IMG/VR virus record: IMGVR_UViG_3300048508_000227
Coordinates: 1-22,629 of that record
DNA: 22,629 bases
Strand: one strand, 5' to 3'
Source: a virus
The position numbers and the translations under genes are program-made. Every line of letters begins with the position of its first letter. The first letter of the stretch is position 1. This document shows, one piece after another, positions 15,701-21,700 of the stretch. The notes below the pieces were generated by a model that saw nothing but the letters and a program-made list of their open reading frames with translations, searched no databases and was not told the DNA's origin.

Positions 15701-18179
15701 AGGATCTACATACAGGTTTGATTTATCAGATCAATCTTTATCTGGAACACAGTTTAATGTTAGTACATTTGCTGATGGTTTTAACTCACCATCCCGCGTA
15801 GCAGCAGTATCGACATCTTTAGATAATACTTCTAGAGTTATTACAGTTGCGAGCACGGCAGGAATTGCTGTGGGAATGATTCTAACTAAAGATAGTGGAG
15901 ATGGTGAGTTAGAATCTGATACCAGAGTAGAAAGTGTTGATAGTTCTACACAGATTACCTTAACACAGATTCCAACAACTTCTGGTGCTACTGTAGTAAC
16001 ATTTGCTGGCGCTCCATATACAGATGGTGTGACAACTGGAGCCGGATTCCTTGATTTAAAAATTACTAATAGTACACCGTCACTATATTACTTTGATAAT
16101 GGGTTATTTCAGAATGCTGGCGGCGCAGATGGAAATGAAGCAGTAATTACTATAGATCCAAATAACCCAAAAGTATTTGGATCTGGATTCCAATTGAGAG
16201 TTGTCGCAATTCAAGAATCTGATGTTATCACCAGTAATGTATTGGATGGAACATTATCAGCTGTTAAAGTTGTTGCAACTACTGGTGAAATTGACTCAAT
16301 TATTGGAACAGACATTAGTGTTTCCACTACCGAATCTAGTGTCAGTGTTACAACTCCACTTGTAACAAATAGTACAACAGGACCATTAACTTTAACTGGA
16401 ACATCTATTGATACTACAAATAATTTTACAGTTGGGTTATTTTCAGTAGATCATGCAACTGGAGATGTTCTCACATCAGGAGAACTACAAGCATTAACTA
16501 GGTTAAATGTCAACAACAAATTGTTTATTACCGATAATGTAATTTCAACTGATGCATCTTCCGACTTAATATTAACTGCTCCCACAGGAAGAGTAACACA
16601 AGTTACTGGATTTGGAGCACTTACTATTCCTTCTGGTAATACAACTCAGCGTCCGAGTGCTGCAACTAATGGATCTATTCGATTTAATACTCAAACAAAT
16701 CAGTACGAAGGTTATAGTGCAGGAACATCATCATGGTCTTCTCTTGGTGGTGTAAGAGACCTAGATGGCAATACTTATATCTTAGCAGAAAAAACTGTAG
16801 GTGCCAATGATAACACACTGTGGTTCTACAATGATGATGTAAATACGATTAAAGTAACACCATCATATTTTGAGCTTGCAAGTGTTAAGAAAATTAGATC
16901 TCTTAACACAACAGCTCCTGCATTTACCGAATGGTCTGCAAATACTCCGGTACTAGTTGGTGACTACATCAAATACAAAAATAACTTATATGAAGTAACA
17001 ACTAGTGGCGGTAGCGCAGGCGATCCTGGTGGTACAACTGCTTCTTCTGGAAATGAACCAACACACACCTCCGGTGTAGCACCAAATGGTACAACAGAAC
17101 TTACTTGGTCTCAATTAGCAGTTGATTCAATTACATTTGAAGATGTATCCGAAATTCGTGTCGGTCCCCAATCAGAACTTTCTTTATCGATTAATAATGA
17201 TCTCCGGTTTGCAAATAATGTTATCTCTAGTGACATTAGCGATCTTCTAATCCGTCCAAACTCCGGTAAAAAAATTATTTGCGATTCTGCAACTTCTTTG
17301 GTTGTTCCTGCTGGAGCAGATGCTGATAGAGGAGTTGCAATCCAAGGTTCTGTCAGATTTAGTTCCACATCATCTCAGTTTGAAGGTTATGACGGAGCAA
17401 ACTGGGGATCTTTAGGAGGTGTTAAAGATGTAGATCAGAATACTTATATTATTCCAGAAACTTCTCCCGGTGCCAATGAAAATACTTTATATTTTTACAA
17501 TGACGGCGCTAAAACTTTAGAAGTAACTACAACAGCTTTAGATTTCTATGGTATTGATACTATTAGATCGGTAACTTCAGATGAATTAGAAATTACCGCC
17601 TCACTATTAACTTTTGATTCTGGAACTTCTACATTTGATAACACACAAGCAGATAGAACTTTCTTACATACAACTAAGCAGTATTTCGACTTAGGTCTTT
17701 CTGCTGGTTTAACTACAGATCCTGTACTAAGACTAGACGACCAGGGAGATGTATTCCTTAACGTTGGATTCGGATCAGGTAATCTTGATCTAGTCAAAAT
17801 TTTTGATGGAGACCTAAAAGAGTTTGAACTTGCTGATGTAAGAGTGTTATCAGAAAAATTATCTCTTGTGAAAGGAACTACAAACAATGGAAGTTCTGAG
17901 TTGTATCCAGTTGCCAGTAATGTAGGTTGCAAAACAACTGTTATCGCTCACAACACTGTAACTCAAGACAAAGAATTCTTTGAATTTGGTGTACTAGATG
18001 ATGGTACAAATATATTCCACACAACTTATGGAAATATTAGAACAGGTATTCAACTAATCATTCCAACATTTGAAGTTACTGGAACTGGTGCCGCTAGACT
18101 AAATATTGAATTAGGTGCTGATGTCAATGCGACTGATACTGTGACTATTACAATTGTGTCAAACGTTACTAAGAAATAA
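12777..18179 (+). CDS. Modular tail-fibre-like protein with cupredoxin-like domains
   Basis: This 1800-residue protein starts with a block typical of cyanophage fibre proteins: RTDTFEQQRVKINTIS, SGGSDLSTGNLKLGDGT and LGIYRPAISTFGF (residues 8-75). Then follow GxxY/GGNGxGA repeats (105-240), a cupredoxin-like domain with candidate copper ligands (268-380), 'GTGY..DVL' repeats (385-525), two 65-residue 'VDSATQIT' modules (527-658), a third (759-825), a GGVGY module (840-905), a second cupredoxin-like domain with a fourth 65-residue module nested in it (943-1122), a fibre shaft-like stretch, two copies of a 'FEGY..WGSLGGV' repeat (about 1275-1372 and 1498-1595) with a binding-type module between (1386-1445), and a separate C-terminal domain from about 1700. 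No signal peptide or membrane segment is visible. The start overlaps the small gene's end. An in-frame TAG at 12768 limits any earlier start. Host-receptor or particle-surface binding is plausible but not shown. Confidence 0.85.
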   Translation: MSAVNVARTDTFEQQRVKINTISTALFNVTSGGSDLSTGNLKLGDGTLGAPSLAFVNEDNLGIYRPAISTFGFAAGGKKITDIGLSSITSFQNIIVQQKKLLQSGISIQSVGSNYDTGSYTDIAIVGGSGQFGTLDIEVTAWNGAVTNLGSQYYNGSFTSVPLLGGNGNGATANFEVDPIDGTIDDGGTAYKPGTYTGVPLTGGNGSGAEATVDIQGGASLSGTITQGGTGYVDGNYAFVQLFNTPTQTFVVTAIANPNAGNPGEPNYIYAIDGNTQPSLTMVEGNTYRFDMSDTSLDPSNGADAGANHRMTFQMADGSSPDVNEYEFFVKGAIGTTGAFQDLIVKPGATTGTNAIRYDCANHQNMAPAGGNITVNTGAAGSHGVSAYADITISGQAVTNIVFIADGSGYKSGDVLQISNLDVGNAGSGFEFTASGIVLTGVVTTVTITQSGTGYQTNDVLGINDSDVGSGGTGSGFQYTITSQPGIIKNFAPAQKGTGYQVGDVLSLGQGVTNISAYAPGQSISYATTLSISSASFTISDTSALQVGMYAASSAGDTGSLDPVSTIQSIDSATQVTLDIVPLGGGTANIVFTTQNLFQVTVPDTTGMNIDDIVEKVSGAGILDSGTTVANVDDATTITLSSQPTTAGPIVLSVLPPYGNPADDFEYTINSLGAIDTITINGSGNGYAIDDILSVSPSDLTQPLTILVTAKYVQTVSFTQTIASGWVSAGDSIKEVDGVATGVTAVTTPDKAPDVTGPLTATLNSGSAVVTLSSTTGINIGDIISENASGNIPVDPTVVSVDSATQITMSAPALQTATPSLSFTSDEAATYSDLATTGGTGSGCTVDVTRNSLGQVTQVVVNQGGVGYTAGETLTVSGTLTGGTSPTHDITVDVAGATSSTPGEVISVTESGGNITSILVETDQGSPYASAQSIIKSGTTSPIYTIDTASSTSVRFYIDPDGNGAQLTPNLTLYAGSTYRFDLSDQSLSGTQFNVSTFADGFNSPSRVAAVSTSLDNTSRVITVASTAGIAVGMILTKDSGDGELESDTRVESVDSSTQITLTQIPTTSGATVVTFAGAPYTDGVTTGAGFLDLKITNSTPSLYYFDNGLFQNAGGADGNEAVITIDPNNPKVFGSGFQLRVVAIQESDVITSNVLDGTLSAVKVVATTGEIDSIIGTDISVSTTESSVSVTTPLVTNSTTGPLTLTGTSIDTTNNFTVGLFSVDHATGDVLTSGELQALTRLNVNNKLFITDNVISTDASSDLILTAPTGRVTQVTGFGALTIPSGNTTQRPSAATNGSIRFNTQTNQYEGYSAGTSSWSSLGGVRDLDGNTYILAEKTVGANDNTLWFYNDDVNTIKVTPSYFELASVKKIRSLNTTAPAFTEWSANTPVLVGDYIKYKNNLYEVTTSGGSAGDPGGTTASSGNEPTHTSGVAPNGTTELTWSQLAVDSITFEDVSEIRVGPQSELSLSINNDLRFANNVISSDISDLLIRPNSGKKIICDSATSLVVPAGADADRGVAIQGSVRFSSTSSQFEGYDGANWGSLGGVKDVDQNTYIIPETSPGANENTLYFYNDGAKTLEVTTTALDFYGIDTIRSVTSDELEITASLLTFDSGTSTFDNTQADRTFLHTTKQYFDLGLSAGLTTDPVLRLDDQGDVFLNVGFGSGNLDLVKIFDGDLKEFELADVRVLSEKLSLVKGTTNNGSSELYPVASNVGCKTTVIAHNTVTQDKEFFEFGVLDDGTNIFHTTYGNIRTGIQLIIPTFEVTGTGAARLNIELGADVNATDTVTITIVSNVTKK
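13089..13515 (+). repeat. Tandem G..Y/GGNG.GA protein repeats
   Basis: Three full copies and one partial copy of a roughly 40-residue unit are visible: SNYDTGSYTDIAIVGGSG, SQYYNGSFTSVPLLGGNGNG, TAYKPGTYTGVPLTGGNGSG and then GTGYVDGNYAFVQL. Each has an aromatic pair around a Gly, a strand ending V/I-P/A-L/I, and a Gly-rich turn. The copies have diverged, so this is ancient protein-level repetition and not a DNA satellite. Confidence 0.75.
13578..13917 (+). other. Cupredoxin-like domain with full candidate Cu ligand set
   Basis: Within the 1800-residue protein this segment reads YIYAIDG, a strand ending GNTYRFDMSD, NHRMTFQMADG, GAFQDLIV, then IRYDCANHQNM and GNITV. This follows the strand order of small blue copper proteins. 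Candidate ligands are His309 (codon 13701), Cys360 (13854), His363 (13863) and Met366 (13872). The C-x2-H-x2-M spacing matches that of amicyanin, as known for that family. Similar domains occur in other marine phage proteins as I recall. Copper binding itself is inference. Confidence 0.65.
14355..14556 (+). repeat. 65-residue 'VDSATQIT' module, copy 1
   Basis: The key parts are FTISDTSALQVGMYA, then IQSIDSATQVTLD and a closing IVFTT strand. It is the first of four related modules in this protein (14355, 14562, 15051, 15798). Confidence 0.75.
14562..14750 (+). repeat. 65-residue 'VDSATQIT' module, copy 2
   Basis: The key parts are VTVPDTTGMNIDDIVEK, SGTTVANVDDATTITLSS and a closing IVLSV strand. 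It follows copy 1 almost directly and is the most diverged at the VDDATTIT core. Confidence 0.7.
15051..15250 (+). repeat. 65-residue 'VDSATQIT' module, copy 3
   Basis: The key parts are VVTLSSTTGINIGDIIS, DPTVVSVDSATQITMS and a closing LSFTS strand. It is very like copies 1 and 4 in layout. Confidence 0.75.
15603..16145 (+). other. Second cupredoxin-like domain, ligands lost, with nested module
   Basis: The segment has YTIDTA, a strand with GSTYRFDLSDQSLSGTQF, then NVSTFADG, an interruption, then TTGAGFLDLKI, LYYFDNGLFQNA and EAVITI. This parallels the domain at 13578-13917 strand by strand, but the His, Cys and Met ligand positions are not kept. The interruption (about 15798-16004) is a full 65-residue 'VDSATQIT' module lying between the FADG strand and the GAGF strand. 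Confidence 0.6.
15798..16010 (+). repeat. 65-residue 'VDSATQIT' module, copy 4 (nested)
   Basis: The key parts are RVITVASTAGIAVGMIL, TRVESVDSSTQITLTQ and a closing VVTFAG strand. Unlike the other three copies it lies inside another domain, the second cupredoxin-like one. Confidence 0.7.
16600..16890 (+). repeat. 'EGY..W.SLGGV' fibre repeat, copy 1
   Basis: The protein pattern is LTIPSGNTTQRPS, GSIRFNTQTNQYEGY, SSLGGVRDLDGNTYI, GANDNTLWFYNDD and IKVTPSYF. The same order recurs at 17270-17560. The 'RP...G.IRFN..T..FEGY' motif is common in phage fibre and whisker-like proteins. Confidence 0.75.
16920..17115 (+). other. Binding-type 'N.YEV..GG' module
   Basis: The translation has W(S)ANTPVLVGDYIKYKNNLYEV, Gly/Thr-rich turns, EPTHTSGVAPNG and TWSQLA. 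The layout (Trp, Gly-Asp, aromatic-Asn-Leu-Tyr, PTHTSG, Gly-Thr, Trp) resembles small carbohydrate-binding modules seen in phage tails. A sister copy occurs in the last gene near 19300-19460. Confidence 0.5.
17270..17560 (+). repeat. 'EGY..W.SLGGV' fibre repeat, copy 2
   Basis: The pattern is SLVVPAGADADRG, GSVRFSSTSSQFEGYDG, WGSLGGVKDVDQNTYI, GANENTLYFYNDG and LEVTTTALDF. It repeats the unit at 16600-16890 about 670 bases downstream, and the binding-type module sits between the two. Confidence 0.75.
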
Positions 18180-18181
18180 AA

Positions 18182-18682
18182 ATGGCAACAACAATCGAAA
18201 AATTTGATTCTACTGGTGGATTTTCTATTGATAGAACTACTGTTGTAGATGAATCAAGAAATGCAAAAGATCTCAATACTATTGAATTAAAAAATAGTAA
18301 TTACACAGATAGTAGAACCACTAACTACATCTTAAGAGGTCTTAATACATCTACATTAGACTTAGATGGTCTGGGAACACAAATTCCAATCTTAAATAAT
18401 ACAATCAATTTTATTACAGGTCACATTGTTGCTGTTAATGATACAGGAACCGTATATACAGTAAAATTTGAGTCTTCAGTTATTTGCAATGGTGTTGGAA
18501 ATACCACCGTTCAGTCTACTTTTCAAACAGTAATTAAAGATGATATTCCAAGTGGAGAAACATGGTTTGTTCAACCAGTTGGGGCATTGAATAGATTTAG
18601 TTATACTACTACTAGAGCAGGAACAACAGCGACAATTAAATGGATCGCCAAAACAGAAGTAGTAAGTATTGATTGGGCTTGA
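18182..18682 (+). CDS. Small virion-cluster protein of unknown function
   Basis: This is a 166-residue protein whose ATG follows the previous stop after two bases, so translation is probably coupled. It is rich in Thr and Asn, appears all-beta, and has no signal or membrane segment. Landmarks are MATTIEKFDSTGGFSIDRTT, SRTTNYILRGLNTSTLDLDG (residues 41-60) and the C-terminal RFSYTTTRAGTTATIKW block, which I recall from equivalents in marine T4-like phages. No enzymatic motif is visible. Given its place directly after a long fibre-like gene, a fibre tip, cap, chaperone or small structural partner is possible. None of these is supported by sequence alone. No terminator follows. Confidence 0.8.
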   Translation: MATTIEKFDSTGGFSIDRTTVVDESRNAKDLNTIELKNSNYTDSRTTNYILRGLNTSTLDLDGLGTQIPILNNTINFITGHIVAVNDTGTVYTVKFESSVICNGVGNTTVQSTFQTVIKDDIPSGETWFVQPVGALNRFSYTTTRAGTTATIKWIAKTEVVSIDWA

Positions 18683-18684
18683 TG

Positions 18685-18691
18685 CTAAATA
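18685..18691 (+). promoter_or_regulatory. Late promoter box CTAAATA
   Basis: CTAAATA lies 2 bases after the stop of the 166-residue gene and ends 35 bases before the next ATG. Sequence and spacing match the box at 4435-4441. The weak ribosome site AAGGA (18710-18714) is 12 bases from the ATG. Confidence 0.65.
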
Positions 18692-18726
18692 TATTATAGG
18701 AAAAAAGTCAAGGATACGACAGCGCC

Positions 18727-21700
18727 ATGAGTTTTCATATTAATTCCGATAAAGAAAAAATTAGAGGCGTTGGTCCTAAATTTATCGGTGATAATGAAGT
18801 AACTATCAGGACTGGTAGTGGGTCTGGAGAAAAAGAAATTCTCCGAGCTCAACTAGATTCCCAGACTGCATTACCTCGTGTTGGTATCAACAGAACTGGC
18901 AATAGAGTCAATAATATTGTTATTGATACTGGTGGTTCTGGATATACTGTCAATCCAACAGTAACAATTGCAGCTCCAAATGAACCAGGTGGTGTTCAAG
19001 CTCTCGCGTCTGCCTTTATTTTCAATGGAAAAGTTGTATCTATTGCTGTTAACGAACAAGGTAGTGGATATACAGTTGCTCCTGCTTTAAGCATTACAGA
19101 AGGTGGTGGTGCGGGTGCTACTGCTACTGCTGTTCTTGATACTGTTGACTTTGAACTAGATATTAACGGTGCTATTAGAACATCTACGTCTATCATTTCT
19201 GATACGGCAAGAATTCTAAACCTAGATATTGACAACTTTGTTACGCCAAACATGGCGTTCAGAGGACCATCTCTAAAAACTTACGTCAATAATACTGGTA
19301 CGCTATGGTCTTCTGGTGTTATTCTCCAAAAAGATTCCTACAGATACTTTGGTGCTAATGTATATCAAGCAGTAAATACAGGTCAGACAGGTTCAGATGC
19401 ACCGGAACACCAGGATGGAACTGAACTAAACGGAGAAGTACAATTAAAGCATATCGGTTTCCGTGTAGTAGACCAGAATGCATATAAGTTTGGCGAAACT
19501 GGTCCATCTGGAGAGTTCCCTCGTTCTATTACTCCTCTACTAGGAGATAGATCAGATAAGATTGCTACTACAGAATACGTCCTCAACCTAGCAACGAATG
19601 ACGTTGGTGGTCGTATCTATGTTTCTCAAACAATTGGTAGTGATCTAAATGATGGTCGTTCTGCAGTAAACCCAGTTCGTTCTATCAAGAAAGCGGCACA
19701 GCTTGCATGGGCGACTCCTGGTGTCAAGGAGACTCTTATTGTTTCTGGTGGTGACTATGTAGAAGATAACCCAATTTCTTTGCCGCCCGATGCATCGGTT
19801 GTTGGTGATAACCTTCGTCTTGTAATTATTAGACCTGCAAATGCTGGTAAGCACATCTTCAAGTTTGGTGATAAGAACTATGTAACTGGTGTTACATATA
19901 GAGACCAAATTGATTCCAATGGTGACTCTGTTGAGACCTGGGATTTTGCTATGGTCTTTGACGACAAGCAAAGAATTATCATTGACAAAGAAGCAAATGG
20001 TGACTTTGGAACCGATTTTCCAATCGGTCATCAAATTTTTGGACCACAACAGTTCAATGTTCTATTCCAAAATAATACAGGTCTCTCGACTTTACAAACA
20101 GGGTTAACAGTAAAGGGTATTAATACTGGCGCTAGAGCAAAAATTATTGGTGTTAATTTTAACACAACTACTGGAGCTAGCGCATTTGTAACTGGTGATA
20201 TTAACGTCCAATTGATTGGCGGTTCTTTCGTTGAGGGTGAGAGATTTGAATATATTACTTCCGCAGGTGCGGGTTCTTCACTTTCTCTAACAGTAACACA
20301 ACAACAGGGCGACAACAAACTCAGGTTAACTACTGATCCAACATCGGTTATTCCTCCAGGAACTTTTATTCAAATTGTAGCTACTCCATCTAGTGGTGCT
20401 CCATTTACAGGATTTTATGAAGTAGAGTCTATTGATAGCACTCTTTCTGCTAACAATATTTGGGATGTAACATTCTTCCCTATTCTAAATGCTCCAACAT
20501 GGAGTGGAGATGGTGTTGGTGGTAGTTATACAATTAACTCTGCTACTCCTGTTAATGAATCAATTGATACTACTTCTATCAAGTCGATTCGTGCTGAAGG
20601 TGAGGTTGTTTCTGTTGACGAAGACTATACTACAACTCTGCCAATTGTAAGACTTGATTTTTCTTTACAAGGAGATCCTAGTATTACTACAGGAGGATTC
20701 CAAGAAGAACAATTTGGTAGTGCAGAAGATATTGGCGGTGTTGTTTTCTATACTAATGCTCTTGTAGGTAGAACAAACACTCACGAATTTAAGGAGGGTC
20801 AGGAGATTTTAATTGAAGGTCTCCCAACTTCTTCTCCCGATCTTTCAGTACTTAACGGAAAACAAAGAATTTACAAAGTTCTAGATGACGCTGATGGTCG
20901 TGCTAGAAGATTTGTTATTCCCAAAAAAATGCCGGGAGTTACAGACGCCAATTTTGATCCAGGTGGATTTGCTGTAGCTAAAAATTCTTCAAAAGTAGTT
21001 ACTTTATCTCTACTCAACTCTCCAAACACATTCCCTCTTGCTACTCCAGTAGAGAGAAGATTCCAAGATGCATGTGTATTTTTAAGAAACAACATCGACT
21101 TTATTGCTGATGAAGTTGTTGGAATTATTAATTCGGAATTTAAAACAGATCATTATTCTGCATACAATATTAGTGGAAATTCATTTGATATCTACCTAGG
21201 TCAAACTACAGCAACACATACTTATATCTCAGGTGGCACTGTAACATTTGGAGGAACAACTTATAACATCAGTGGATTTACTTACGATAATATTGTAACT
21301 GGTGTTGCAACCGTCACAACATCTACTTCAGTAGCAGGTTTAGCAGAAGATAGTATTGTAAAACTAGCAGATATTCTACTAGAATGTGATACAGGACAAA
21401 AAATATATCCTTCATACAGTTCTCCTGATAGCACAGGCAACGATGGAGACGAACAATGCCGTGAAGACACAAGGCATTTTATTAATGCTCTAATCAGAGA
21501 CCTCGAATTTGGAAGCAACCATAACATTATTGAAGCAGCACAGAAGTATGTTGTTAATGATGAAATCGCATTTATTCAAGATGAAATTATTCAATGTGTT
21601 CGTGCCATTGAATATGCTAGAGAACTAGCAGTTTATGCTATGCGAAATTGGAGAATTGGCAATGGTACTGTCAATGACACAATTTATGTTCCTCGCCATT

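Noticed and set aside
18099-18105. CTAAATA within the end of the 1800-residue gene as a promoter for the 166-residue gene
   Set aside because: It lies 76 bases before the ATG, against 33-36 for the other boxes, and is inside coding sequence. The 2-base gene gap already suggests coupling.
19606-19910. Pectin-lyase-like segment as an active polysaccharide depolymerase
   Set aside because: Only the first turns of the fold are recognisable and no catalytic Asp/Glu arrangement could be assigned, so only a structural beta-helix is supported.
19645-20049. Reverse-strand open frame of 134 residues (and other reverse frames, e.g. 5527-5955, 17546-17932, 22093-22488)
   Set aside because: These lie opposite clearly coding forward frames, have no promoter or ribosome site, and give low-complexity Cys/Thr- or Ser/Val-rich translations typical of shadows.
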